Source: Planctomycetaceae bacterium (GTDB lineage: Bacteria > Planctomycetota > Planctomycetia > Pirellulales > PALSA-1355). From it: a DNA stretch of 64,000 nucleotides. Positions within the stretch are counted from its first letter, which is position 1. Every line of letters starts with the position of its first letter. The position numbers were made by a program, and so were the translations under genes. Location of the stretch: contig PLYM01000216.1 in assembly GCA_003153375.1 (NCBI GenBank), positions 270 through 64,269 on the forward strand, read 5' to 3'. The notes beneath the pieces are model-generated. The model worked only from the letters and a program-made list of their open reading frames with translations, made no database searches and was not told the DNA's origin. Positions 45,046-53,895 of the stretch are shown here, in pieces.

Positions 45046-46207
45046 CCGGGCGGGCAACCTGCGGCGTTGGACCGTCGCCGCCGTAGTGGCCACGGCACTG
45101 TTCGCGCCTGCCGCCAGTCCGCTGGCCGCGTGTCCCTTTTGCACCGCGGTCGCGCCCACGCTGTGTCAGTTGCGACAGCAGGCGGTCATCACGGCGCTGG
45201 CCGAGGTCGAAGCGCCGGCGGCCAGCAACCAGACCACGGTCCGACTCCACAAAGTGCTGGATGGCGCCGAGCGGCTGGGCGGAAAGAAGTCGCTGCACCT
45301 CAACCTGGACCTTACGGCCCCAGCCGGCAGTTTGCTGATCCTGTTCGGCAGCGGGGCGGGGCAGGCTGCGGTCAGTGAACTCAGTTGGCACGCGGTGAGC
45401 GTCAATGAAACGAGCTCTGCCTATTTCGCGCGCGCGCCGTCGCTGAAGATTCCGCTGGTCGAACGGCTGCGATATTTCGGCCCCTTCCTGGAGAACCGCG
45501 ACCCGCTGGTGGCCCAGGATGCGTACCTGGAATTCGGCCACGCGCCGTTCGAGGACGTCGCTCGCACGGCTGGCATTTTGTCGCCGGCCAAAATGCGTGA
45601 GTGGCTCACGAATCCAAACGTGCCACAGGATCGGAAGGGTTTTTATGGCTTGGCGCTCGGTCTGACCGGCAATGCCGGCGAGCGGCGCGCGAGCGCCGAT
45701 TTCTTGAAGAAGCTCATCCTTGCGCCCGAGGACGATTTTCGCGCCGGCTTCGACGGCATCCTGGGGGGCTATCTGATGCTGAGCGGCACGGACGGACTCG
45801 ATTTGATCGAGAGCCGCTATCTGGCCAATCCCCGCGCCGCCGACGGCGACGTCCGGCATGCCCTGACAGCCGTGCGATTCTATCACGAGTACGGCCACGA
45901 CATTCCCGCCACCCGCCTGAACTCGGCCGTCGCCAAGCTGCTCAAGCGCCACGAGTTCGCCGAAACGGCCATCACCGACCTGGCCCGCTGGAAAGACTGG
46001 ACGATCTTAAACGCGGTTGCCAGCCTCTATTCCGACCCCGCCTACTCCCAGCCCGCCACGCGACGCGCCATCGTCGGCTACCTCCTGGCCTGTCCTCTTC
46101 CCCAGTCCGCCAAGCTGTTAGACAACCTTCGCCAAATCGATCCCCAAGGCATCTCCTCCGCCGAACAGGTTCTCCTTCGCACCACCACCACTCTGCCCGC
46201 CGATTAA
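44996..46207 (+). CDS. Secreted CPFC-motif protein (paralogue B)
   Basis: About 403 residues from ATG 44996. The signal-like stretch (RRWTVAAVVATALFAPAASPLAA) is followed by CPFCTAVAPTLCQLRQQAV, the same pattern as the protein at 42355, and by the same domain, with YLEFGHAPFEDVARTAGILSP echoing YDEFAKAPYSVVLGL of paralogue A. It lacks paralogue A's C-terminal TM anchor. The start is uncertain: ATG 44978 and 44996 both give a long hydrophilic N-region before the signal peptide, and both overlap the previous gene. Its stop overlaps the stop of the convergent coiled-coil gene by two bases (TAA 46205-46207). Confidence 0.75.
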   Translation: MANTWPSIISTAKRSNSRAGNLRRWTVAAVVATALFAPAASPLAACPFCTAVAPTLCQLRQQAVITALAEVEAPAASNQTTVRLHKVLDGAERLGGKKSLHLNLDLTAPAGSLLILFGSGAGQAAVSELSWHAVSVNETSSAYFARAPSLKIPLVERLRYFGPFLENRDPLVAQDAYLEFGHAPFEDVARTAGILSPAKMREWLTNPNVPQDRKGFYGLALGLTGNAGERRASADFLKKLILAPEDDFRAGFDGILGGYLMLSGTDGLDLIESRYLANPRAADGDVRHALTAVRFYHEYGHDIPATRLNSAVAKLLKRHEFAETAITDLARWKDWTILNAVASLYSDPAYSQPATRRAIVGYLLACPLPQSAKLLDNLRQIDPQGISSAEQVLLRTTTTLPAD

Positions 46208-47889
46208 CTGCCCGCGTCGTCCTTCTCCTCAACCTCCTTCAACCCCAGCCGTGCCAGCCAGCGGCTGCGGGGCGGCTTGCCGCCTTCGGTCGGCGGCTCG
46301 TTGGGGAGCCGGGCTTGCTGCTCCCGTTGAAAGATGCGCAACTTTTCTTCGAGCTCGGCCCGTTCGCGGGCGATCTTGGCGCGCTCGACCGAGATCGAGA
46401 TCTCGGCCTTGCCGATCTTTTCTCGCCACTCGGCCTGCGACTGTTTGAGCCGTTCGCGTTCCTGGCCAATCAGCTCGTCCTGATTGAAGACCTCGGCCAG
46501 GTCCGCTTCGTTGACGGCCGGCCCGGCCGAAGCGGCCTCGGCCAATTGCTTCTTCAGCTCGGCGATCTCGCGGTCCTTTTGCGCCACGATCTGGTCGGTA
46601 ATGCGAATCGTGCCTTCGATCGTCTGGCGCTCGGCGACCGCCTCGCGATCGTCTCGATCGTCGGCCTCGAGCGAAGCCAGCAGCCGCTGCTTTTGCGTTT
46701 CCCAATCGAGCCCGATGCCTGCCGTGGCCTTGGCCGGGGGCGCGTCGGAACGCCGAGTCGAACGGGCTTCGAGCTCGGCGTTGGCTCTCTTCAGTTCGCG
46801 GACTTCCTCGACGGCCATCTCGAAACGTCGCTGCAAGTCCTCGTTTTTCCGCGCCGAGCCGTCGTCTTTGGCACTCTCGCTCTTGGCGCTTTCTTTCAAC
46901 CGCGCTTCGGCCTCGGCGAGCTTGCCGCTCAGGCTGTCGCATTGCGATTGCAGTTTCTTGAGCTCTTCCTGGTGCTGTGTCTTCAACTCGCCGGCTCGGG
47001 ACAGCTCGCCCTTTTGGTCCGAACGGTCCGACTGCAACTTCTTCACGGCGTCGCGCAGCTTGGCGGCCTGATCCTTGAGCGACTCGCCCTTGCGCCGTTC
47101 CTCGGCCAACTCCTCGGAGCGCTGCTCGAGCGTGCGGTTCAAGTCGCTCAAGCGCGAGCGGGCCTGGGCCACTTCAAGACGCGCGGCAGTCAATTGCGAG
47201 GCCAGTTGCGCGTCGCCAGTGGCCGTGACCGCCTGAACGTCGGTCTCTCGCTTCTTGGTCTCGGCCAGTCGCCGGTCGCGCTGCTCTTTCAGTTCGCGGG
47301 CCAGCCGCCGACGTTCGGCCTTGGCTTCGGTCTCCTGCACGGCAAGCCGCTCTTGCGCGGCGGCCAGGTCGCGACGCAGTTGTTCCTGGCGCTGGCGCGA
47401 AGCGGCCAACTGGGCTTCAGCGTCGGCCAATTGTTCGTGCAGGGCCGCGAATTCGACGCGCCGCTGATCGGCTTGCGCCTGCGTGGATTGCAGCACCGAT
47501 TGGCTCGCGTGCAATTCCTGCTCGAGACGGGCCGCCTCGACGCGCGCGTGCTCGTACTCGGCCAGCACATGCTCCATCTCGCCTTGTCGCGCGGCCAGTT
47601 GTTGGCGAAGGTGCTCGACTTGCAGCTCGACTTCGACCGAGTTCGCCGCGCCGGCGCCACCCTGTTGCCTGACGAACTCCTCGAATTGGCTTTTGGCCAG
47701 GTCGTGGGCCATCTGCTCGGCCAGTCGCTGCAATTCGTCGTGCAGCTCGTTCTCCAGATGATCGATCTGTTGGCGCTGGGCCGCCAGCACGTCCTGCGCG
47801 TGCCGCCGCCGCTGGAGCGAAGCGCCCGGCGAGACGATTGGACCGTCATCGGGAGGCGTGGCGGCGATGTTGTCGTCCAGAGTTGCCAT
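46204..47889 (-). CDS. Coiled-coil protein (561 aa), function unknown
   Basis: Almost the whole protein is heptad-rich, Glu/Arg/Gln/Ala-rich helix: several long coiled coils (about 25-110, 110-330, 370-545) with short breaks. No TM segment, signal peptide or catalytic motif, so cytoplasmic. The C-terminus has a Pro-rich break and RSRWLARLGLKEVEEKDD. It could be a structural or scaffold protein, as many long coiled-coil proteins of this phylum are. I cannot assign a family. Convergent with the CPFC gene; a strong GC hairpin precedes its start. Confidence 0.75.
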   Translation of the reverse strand: MATLDDNIAATPPDDGPIVSPGASLQRRRHAQDVLAAQRQQIDHLENELHDELQRLAEQMAHDLAKSQFEEFVRQQGGAGAANSVEVELQVEHLRQQLAARQGEMEHVLAEYEHARVEAARLEQELHASQSVLQSTQAQADQRRVEFAALHEQLADAEAQLAASRQRQEQLRRDLAAAQERLAVQETEAKAERRRLARELKEQRDRRLAETKKRETDVQAVTATGDAQLASQLTAARLEVAQARSRLSDLNRTLEQRSEELAEERRKGESLKDQAAKLRDAVKKLQSDRSDQKGELSRAGELKTQHQEELKKLQSQCDSLSGKLAEAEARLKESAKSESAKDDGSARKNEDLQRRFEMAVEEVRELKRANAELEARSTRRSDAPPAKATAGIGLDWETQKQRLLASLEADDRDDREAVAERQTIEGTIRITDQIVAQKDREIAELKKQLAEAASAGPAVNEADLAEVFNQDELIGQERERLKQSQAEWREKIGKAEISISVERAKIARERAELEEKLRIFQREQQARLPNEPPTEGGKPPRSRWLARLGLKEVEEKDDAGS

Positions 47890-47923
47890 GTCGATCGATT
47901 ACGATGCACCCCGGGCGCCAGGG

Positions 47924-47946
47924 CGCGCGCGGCCCAGCCGCGCGCG
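47924..47946. other. Strong 10-bp GC hairpin upstream of the coiled-coil gene
   Basis: Perfect inverted repeat: CGCGCGCGGC-CCA-GCCGCGCGCG (10-bp stem, 3-base loop). It lies 35 bases before the ATG of the coiled-coil gene and after the stop of the dehydrogenase gene, both on the minus strand. There is no T run on either side, so it is either a leader hairpin or a termination-assisting element. Being symmetric, it could also act on either strand. Confidence 0.5.
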
Positions 47947-48111
47947 GTGTACCCCATAGGCAATTGCCTGATTTCTCGGGAACCTGCTGGAAGTTCCTAC
48001 GTAGCTATACGCCACGGGCTGGAGAGGGTCAAAGTATCGGCCGAGAGGTCCCATTCGGGCGGTGAGGGTTGCGCCGGCGGGAGCGATCCTGGTGATTCAG
48101 CCCGGCGATGA

Positions 48112-49077
48112 CTAGCCCGCCAGGACTGCCGGATTGACCACGTTTTCGGGTCGTGAGCCCGTCAGCCATTGGGCCACCTGCCGTGCGGTGCGCGAGCGCA
48201 GATTGGCAAGCGACTCTTCGGACACAAAGGCCGCGTGGGGCGTCACGATCACGCGTGGATCGTTCCAGGGGGCCTGGCTCAAGTCGGGCGGCTCGGGGTC
48301 CTGCACGTCCAAAGCAGCGCCCGCCAACTTGCCGGCGGCCAGTGCCGCGGCCAGGGCCCCATTGTCGATCAGGCCGCCCCGGGCCGTATTGATCAGATAG
48401 GCCGTCGGCTTCATCCGCGACAATTGCGCGGCACCGATCGTGTGACGCGTCTCGCTCACCAGCGGCAAGTGCAGCGAAACATAGTCGCTCTCCGACAGCA
48501 ACCGTTCGAGGCTCGAAAAGGTCACTCCTGGCGGAGCCGAGCGTTGGCTGCGGCTGGTTGCCAGAACCTTCAGGCCCAGGGCGGAAGCCTTGTTGGCCAG
48601 CGTGCGGCCGATGTTTCCCAGGCCGACAATGCCCAGCGTCTGCCCTTCGATCCGTCGCAACACGGGACCGGCCTTCAGGTCGTATGTGCCACTCTTGGTC
48701 TGGTGATGATAGAAAGCCACCTTGCGACTCAGGGCCAGCAGCAAGGCCAGCGCGTGCTCGGCCACCTCGATCAAGCAGTAGTCGGGCACGTTCGTGACCA
48801 CGATCCGCCGTGCGGTCGCCGTTGCCACGTCGATGTTGTCCAGCCCGATGCCCAGCCGGGCCACGATGCGGCACTTGGGAGCCGCTTGAATCACGGACGC
48901 GGGCACTTTGGCCCAATTGGTCATGATCGCATCGGCATCCGCGGCCAATCGGGCCAGCGAATCGGCGTCTTGTGCGGTCGCCACGATCAACTCAGCGTCG
49001 ATTTCGGCCAGTGTGCGGCGCTCGATATCGAGGTTGGGCCAGGCGTAATCGGTCAGCAAGACTTTGTACTTGGACAT
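48112..49077 (-). CDS. D-isomer-specific 2-hydroxyacid dehydrogenase (C-terminal-binding-protein type)
   Basis: 321 residues from ATG 49077 (a TTG two codons upstream is an alternative). NAD site GIVGLGNIGRTLANKA (about 147), then the catalytic trio: Arg in TARGGLIDNGAL, Glu in DVQDPEPPD, His in VTPHAAFVSEES. The N-terminal YAWPNLDIERRTL resembles the CtBP-like group of D-2-hydroxyacid dehydrogenases (glycerate/glyoxylate/phosphoglycerate-type). The substrate cannot be fixed from sequence. No ACT domain, so a standard serA is unlikely. Confidence 0.88.
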   Translation of the reverse strand: MSKYKVLLTDYAWPNLDIERRTLAEIDAELIVATAQDADSLARLAADADAIMTNWAKVPASVIQAAPKCRIVARLGIGLDNIDVATATARRIVVTNVPDYCLIEVAEHALALLLALSRKVAFYHHQTKSGTYDLKAGPVLRRIEGQTLGIVGLGNIGRTLANKASALGLKVLATSRSQRSAPPGVTFSSLERLLSESDYVSLHLPLVSETRHTIGAAQLSRMKPTAYLINTARGGLIDNGALAAALAAGKLAGAALDVQDPEPPDLSQAPWNDPRVIVTPHAAFVSEESLANLRSRTARQVAQWLTGSRPENVVNPAVLAG

Positions 49078-49243
49078 CGGCAAGCGCGGAGTGCGAAGGA
49101 TACGGGGGCGGAAGTTCCCGCTATCGTATCAAGGGTCGGCGCGAAAGCTAAGGGGCCGAATGTCCAGGCAGGGGCAATTCCAGCGCTCGCGCCTGCGACC
49201 GGACCGCCAGCGCATTGAAAAACTCGACTCCTGGCGAGGGTGA

Positions 49244-49984
49244 CTAGGACTGCCCGAGGCGTGTGCGAGCAGCACGCTGCTCCCGTTGCTCACGCGGGTT
49301 GGACTCGCCGTGTGCGATTTGCACCGTGGCGGCCATGCCGAGTGCCGTGACCAGCAGATCGAGTTCGCTGGTCTGCGACGCTTCGGCTGATGGAGCATTC
49401 GGGAAGGGCAGATCGATCGGCAGGGCCCAGGCGTCGTCGGCAAAACAGGCGTCCAGCGCGATCCAGGGCTCGGCGTCGACCATCGCCGGAAACCCAGCGC
49501 TCTCGGCATTCCGCGAACTGGCCGGTTGGCCCGGGTTCGTCTCGATGCTTTTCGCGCTCGTCGGCACGTTGAGCGACGTGGGACCGGCTGGGGGCGCCTG
49601 GATCGGCGCGCTTTCGCTGTCGCGATCCGAAGTGTGTACTTCGGGCGGAGTCGGAGGCATGACGATGCCTCCGGTGCCGCCATAGACCTTGGGTGACACG
49701 AGCAGGGGACCATGCGCCGAAATGACCGGCGGACCAGGAGGAGGAGGCGGCAACGCCGACGATTCGCTGGCGGACATGAACTGCGTTGCCGAGGTCGTCG
49801 CCGAAGACACGGCGACGTGCGGCGCTGCATAAGTCGTGGTGGGAATTCCCGACGCGTTGCCGATCGCATAGGCCGACTGGAGCTGCTGGGTGGCGCGATG
49901 ATTAATGTCATCGGGCTGATCCAACGCATTGCCGCTCAACAACGTCCGCGACTCGAGCGATTCGATAGCAGGCCATTTACGCAT
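49244..49984 (-). CDS. Hypothetical protein with LEPR-like N-terminal motif
   Basis: 246 residues beginning MRKWPAIESLESRTLLSG, which looks like the planctomycete LEPR-xLL/LESRxLLS motif found at the start of large exported surface proteins. The remainder is Ser/Pro/Ala-rich low complexity, with SALPPPPPGPPVISA and a C-terminal WIALDACFADDAWALPIDL before helical residues. No signal peptide in the classical sense. It is short for a LEPR-type protein, so it may be a truncated or accessory member. Other frames over the same stretch show no similar signature. Confidence 0.55.
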   Translation of the reverse strand: MRKWPAIESLESRTLLSGNALDQPDDINHRATQQLQSAYAIGNASGIPTTTYAAPHVAVSSATTSATQFMSASESSALPPPPPGPPVISAHGPLLVSPKVYGGTGGIVMPPTPPEVHTSDRDSESAPIQAPPAGPTSLNVPTSAKSIETNPGQPASSRNAESAGFPAMVDAEPWIALDACFADDAWALPIDLPFPNAPSAEASQTSELDLLVTALGMAATVQIAHGESNPREQREQRAARTRLGQS

Positions 49985-50059
49985 GACGCACCCCCGGGAA
50001 CATTGGTGACAAAGGCTCCGTCGAAAACCTGGCTCGCAATCGCGGTCGCTTGCGGACCG

Positions 50060-51139
50060 TCAATCGAGCCCCGCGATGAAGTTCAAAAAATGCTTCTCCA
50101 ACATCCGCAGATCGTCGCCGAAAATCGCCGTGAAATCCGACAGTCGTCGTGCCGAGGGATAGTCCTCGAAGTTCGGCCGCGAGGCGACCCGTTGCACGTA
50201 CTCGGCGAATTTCTGCGGATGTGTCTCGGTGAGAAAGAACACCCAGGCCCAGGCCTCGGCATAGGCCGCGGCCGGATTGCTCTGGAATTGCCGGTCGGAC
50301 GACAGCAGGTTGACGAACGAGCCTCCCTGTCGACCCTTGGCCAGCCATTGGCGAAATGAGTTCAAGCGTCCGTGGTTGATGCGATCGCGCTGGTCCGGAT
50401 AGTGCAGCCAATCCCATACGCCGCGGGCCTCGAACATCGTGCCCAGGCCCTCGGCCAGCCAACTGGGCGTAAGCCCGAAACGATTGTGTACCCCGGTGTT
50501 GAAGGCCACCTGGTGTGTCGCTTCATGGATGATCGTGGCTTCGTTTTGCTGCCACGCGCGGTTGCTGCTCCCGCCGCCCTGATCGTAGAGGGTGACACGA
50601 TTGCTCGTGGGCGAATAGTATCCCAGCACGTCGGGACGAGCCGGCGAACCTTGGCTCGCGGCATAGCGATCGAAATCCGGGCGTGAGCCCCAGACGATCG
50701 CCACCAGCGGAAACTCGGGTTCGTGAATCCGCAGCCCGCGCAGCGTGAAATAGTGGACGCAAGAGCGGTACAAATCCTCGAAGCGCTGTGCCCAGGCTTC
50801 CTTGCCCTTGGGATGCGCGACCAGGTAGTGGCCCGTGCCGGTGATCTCGAGCTTTCGATCCAGCTCGCGCTCCAGGCCCGCGCGAATCTCGGTGGCCGAG
50901 TAGCTGCTGAAATAGGAGCTGGTCTTGCGAAAGCGTTCGGCCTTGTTGGGCGCGAAGTCCCACAGCCGGCCGTCACGGGCCAGCAAGAACACGTGTTGCC
51001 GCGACCAGCCCAGGGGCATGCCCTCGACCTCGCGACCGCCAATGTCGACGAGCATCGTCCAGCGCGATTGATCCGTGGCCCCCGCGACGGCGCACAGGGC
51101 CGCCAGCGCGGCGCCAGCCGCGAGTGAGGTGCGTATCAC
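50060..51139 (-). CDS. DUF1570-type secreted putative zinc peptidase
   Basis: 359 residues with signal peptide (MIRTSLAAGAALAALCAVAGA). The metallopeptidase-like motif HEATHQVAFN (HExxH, about residue 207) is followed by a downstream Glu-rich helix (WLAEGLGTMFEA) that could supply the third ligand; this is the DUF1570 layout as I know it. The middle region (FTLRGLRIHEPEFPLVAIVWGSRPDF) is also typical. Catalytic activity is inferred, not shown. It is on the same strand as the LEPR-like gene. Confidence 0.8.
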   Translation of the reverse strand: MIRTSLAAGAALAALCAVAGATDQSRWTMLVDIGGREVEGMPLGWSRQHVFLLARDGRLWDFAPNKAERFRKTSSYFSSYSATEIRAGLERELDRKLEITGTGHYLVAHPKGKEAWAQRFEDLYRSCVHYFTLRGLRIHEPEFPLVAIVWGSRPDFDRYAASQGSPARPDVLGYYSPTSNRVTLYDQGGGSSNRAWQQNEATIIHEATHQVAFNTGVHNRFGLTPSWLAEGLGTMFEARGVWDWLHYPDQRDRINHGRLNSFRQWLAKGRQGGSFVNLLSSDRQFQSNPAAAYAEAWAWVFFLTETHPQKFAEYVQRVASRPNFEDYPSARRLSDFTAIFGDDLRMLEKHFLNFIAGLD

Positions 51140-51540
51140 GAGTCGTCGGTCCTGAATCTTGGATGTAAATCGAGAGTGGGCGTTTTCCGCCCCGACGCCA
51201 ACTGAACTCTAGGCCAGAAAACCGGGCACTCGCGTGGCGCCCGAACCGCCGAAAAACCGCGGCAGTTCGCCTTCCGAGAGCGCGAAATCCCGGCAATTTT
51301 TTGCAAGGCTGAAAAATGGCTACCAGCGCTGCGCGGCGGCGAAAAAATGCCGGCGGCGTGCTCGATTTGATACGTTGGGTGCGAACAACTGGTAAAATCA
51401 GAGGGACCGGACCAAGGACTGCAACAGGGCAGGAAATCGGTGTGCGTGCCAGACTGGTGAGCGGGAGCCAGCGGCCCTAAAATCAACTGGGCGCGGATCT
51501 TTGGTCATCGCGCTCGACCCCCTGAGAATGAGGCGAATTC
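51140..51540. other. 401-base divergent intergenic region
   Basis: It lies between the DUF1570 gene (minus) and the STN-like gene (plus). No plausible gene. TAAAAT (51393-51398) preceded at 20 bases by TTGATA (51367-51372) is the best-looking promoter pair for the plus strand, but the spacing is long, so I rate it low. Confidence 0.3.
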
Positions 51541-52836
51541 GTGGTCAATCTCCTGCTGTGGACCGCACTACTGTTGACCGGCGCGGACGCCGCGACGGCC
51601 AAGCCCGAATTGGCCGACGAGGCCGCGCGGCTGGTGCGTCAACTCGACGCCTCGCAGCTCGTGGCTCGCGACGAAGCCGAGCAGAAACTGCTCGAGCTGG
51701 GTCCCGACGTGTTGGCGCTGTTGCCCACCATTGGCGGGCGGACCTCGGCCGAGGTGGCGCTGCGCGTCACGCGGTTGCAGCAGAAGCTGCTGCGCTCCCA
51801 GGCCCTGGCCGCGGCCGAGCCCTCGTTGGTCACGCTCAAAGGCGACGCTCTGCCGCTGGCCGACGTCTTCAAGGAGATCACCAAGCAGACCGGCAATGTG
51901 ATTCACGACAATCGGCCCGGACAAGGCGAGGATGCGGACGATACGCGCGTGAAGGTCGACTTCGACAAGACGCCGTTTTGGCGCGCCTTGGACAATGTGC
52001 TCGACCAGGCAGGATTGACGCTGTACGGTTTTTCAGGCCAGCGCGGAGTGACGGTGATCGCCCGGCCGCCGGGAGCGGCGGATCGAGTGGCGCACGGCTG
52101 CTACGCCGGTCTGTTTCGGCTAGAGGGAGTGCGCTTCGAGGCGGTCCGCGACCTGCGCAACGAGAACATGGAGTCGCTGAAGTTGTTTCTCGACGCGACC
52201 TGGGAACCTCGCTTGCAGCCCATCGCGATCATGCAGCCGCTCGGCGAAGTGAGCGCCACGGGCAGTGACGCCAAGCCGATTGCCGTGGCCAGCGCTGACG
52301 CCGAGCCCGAGGCCATGATTCGCGAGGGTATCTCGACGGCCGAGTTGGAAATTCCACTGGTCCTGCCGCCGCGCGGCACCGAAAAGATTTCGGTGCTCAA
52401 GGGCAAGCTCGTGGCCCTGGTGCCGGGGCCATTGCACGATTTCCGCTTTCGCGATCTGAAGGTGGCCCGCAAGAATGCGCCCGCCGCTCGCAATGAACAA
52501 CGCAAAGCCGGCACCACCGTGGCGATCGACCAGGTGCGCAAGAACAACGCCGCCTGGGAAGTCAGCGTGCGAGTGAAATTCGAGGGGCCATCGAGCGCGC
52601 TCGAGTCGCATCGCAGTTGGATTCTGGAAAATGAGGCCTACTTCGAGGACGACAAGGGACAGCGCGTCGAGCCGGGGGGCATCGAACAGACGCTGCAATC
52701 GAAGGACGAAGTGGGCATCAACTATTACTTCGACACCAAGGACAATCCCGAAACGCTCGTGTTTGTCTATCGCACTCCGATCACGATCCTGGAACTGCCG
52801 GTCACCTACGAGTTTCATGATCTACGCTTGCCCTGA
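51541..52836 (+). CDS. Secreted protein with STN-like domain
   Basis: 431 residues from GTG 51541. A short hydrophobic start (MVNLLLWTALLLTGADA) is a likely signal peptide. Residues ~15-80 are helical (degenerate ARM/HEAT-like). Residues ~100-165, LADVFKEITKQTGNVIHDN and VDFDKTPFWRALDNVLDQAGLTLYGF, resemble the STN/secretin N-terminal domain found in planctomycete hypothetical proteins. The C-terminal half has strands with VSVRVKFEGPSSALESHRSWILENEAYFEDDKG. Function is unknown; a partner in outer-membrane secretion or assembly is possible. Followed after 40 bases by the PPIase, likely co-transcribed. Confidence 0.7.
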   Translation: MVNLLLWTALLLTGADAATAKPELADEAARLVRQLDASQLVARDEAEQKLLELGPDVLALLPTIGGRTSAEVALRVTRLQQKLLRSQALAAAEPSLVTLKGDALPLADVFKEITKQTGNVIHDNRPGQGEDADDTRVKVDFDKTPFWRALDNVLDQAGLTLYGFSGQRGVTVIARPPGAADRVAHGCYAGLFRLEGVRFEAVRDLRNENMESLKLFLDATWEPRLQPIAIMQPLGEVSATGSDAKPIAVASADAEPEAMIREGISTAELEIPLVLPPRGTEKISVLKGKLVALVPGPLHDFRFRDLKVARKNAPAARNEQRKAGTTVAIDQVRKNNAAWEVSVRVKFEGPSSALESHRSWILENEAYFEDDKGQRVEPGGIEQTLQSKDEVGINYYFDTKDNPETLVFVYRTPITILELPVTYEFHDLRLP

Positions 52837-52876
52837 TGACTTCCAACGGTTTCCTCTGCACGGATTGATCGCGACC

Positions 52877-53878
52877 ATGATTGGATTCACGCGGCGCACC
52901 GGCCTGAGCCTTCTCCTGCTGCTCGGCCTGCTGGCCTCCACGGTCAGTTTCGCGCAGGAAGCACCCGAAGAAGAACCGGAGGGCCCGGCCGTGGCCGCGG
53001 TCGTCAACGGCGATCCGGTGTATGTCGGAGAAGTCGACGCCGGCGTGACTGACACGCTGAAGTTGCGGCAATTGAATCGCGAAGGGCTGGAGCACGCCCG
53101 GGCGGGCATGTTGCGCGACATCATCAACAAGCGGCTGATCGAGCAGGCCCTGGAAAAGCAGGGGGGCTATGTCGACAGCGCCGCCATCGACAAGGCGATG
53201 AAGAAGCTGGAATCGAATCTCAAGAACAAGCGAATGACGCTGGAGAACTTTGCCGCTCAGCGGAACGTCCGTCCCGAGACGGCCCGCCATGAGTTGGGCT
53301 GGCCCATGATCTGGAACAAGTATCTCGAACGCAATCTGGCCGACGAACTCGAGCTCTACTTCAACGAACACCACAAGGATCTGGACGGCACGACGGTCCG
53401 CGCCAGCCACATTCTGCTGCGGCCCGAAACGGCCAAGGAAACCAAGGCCCAGGTGCTCGAGCGCGCCGAGAAGATTCGCGAGCAAATCGAATCCAAAAAG
53501 CTCACCTTTGCCGAAGCCGCCGAGAAATATTCGATCGGACCCAGCCGCCATCAAGGGGGCGACCTGGGCTTTGTGCCGCGCTATGGCGTGATGGCCGAGG
53601 ATTTTTCGAAGGCCGCCTTCGCGCTCGACAAGGGCGAGATCAGCCAGCCGGTGACCACGAATTTTGGCACGCACCTGATCACGGTCACGGACATCAAGCC
53701 CGGCAGCCGGCAATGGACCGAAATCATTCCCCAAATACAAAGCCTGGCGTCGAAGCAAATGTTCGACAAGCTGGCCGCCGAACAACGCGCGACGGCCAAG
53801 ATTGAATACACCGGCAAGTCGGCTTACTTCAAAGCCGGCACCGAGGATCTGGTGATGCCCAAGGGCGCCAAACCCTAG
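52877..53878 (+). CDS. Parvulin-type peptidyl-prolyl isomerase, SurA/PpiC-like
   Basis: 333 residues with signal peptide (RTGLSLLLLLGLLASTVSFA). An N-terminal helical chaperone part (about 35-165) includes VVNGDPVYVGEV, then the PpiC/rotamase core: RASHILLRPETAKETKAQ, FAEAAEKYSIGPSRHQGGDLGFVPR, FSKAAFALDKGEISQPVTTNFGTHLITV. It helps fold exported proteins in the periplasm. One parvulin domain rather than two, as in SurA. Likely co-transcribed with the STN-like gene. It ends 17 bases before the stop of the next, convergent gene. Confidence 0.9.
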   Translation: MIGFTRRTGLSLLLLLGLLASTVSFAQEAPEEEPEGPAVAAVVNGDPVYVGEVDAGVTDTLKLRQLNREGLEHARAGMLRDIINKRLIEQALEKQGGYVDSAAIDKAMKKLESNLKNKRMTLENFAAQRNVRPETARHELGWPMIWNKYLERNLADELELYFNEHHKDLDGTTVRASHILLRPETAKETKAQVLERAEKIREQIESKKLTFAEAAEKYSIGPSRHQGGDLGFVPRYGVMAEDFSKAAFALDKGEISQPVTTNFGTHLITVTDIKPGSRQWTEIIPQIQSLASKQMFDKLAAEQRATAKIEYTGKSAYFKAGTEDLVMPKGAKP

Positions 53879-53895
53879 GATTGGGCACGCTCGAC

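Noticed and set aside
45601-48111. 836-codon plus-strand open frame over the coiled-coil gene
   Set aside because: It runs antisense to the well-formed coiled-coil gene and overlaps the CPFC gene in another frame; repetitive Leu/Phe/Gly sequence is the mirror of Glu/Arg codons.
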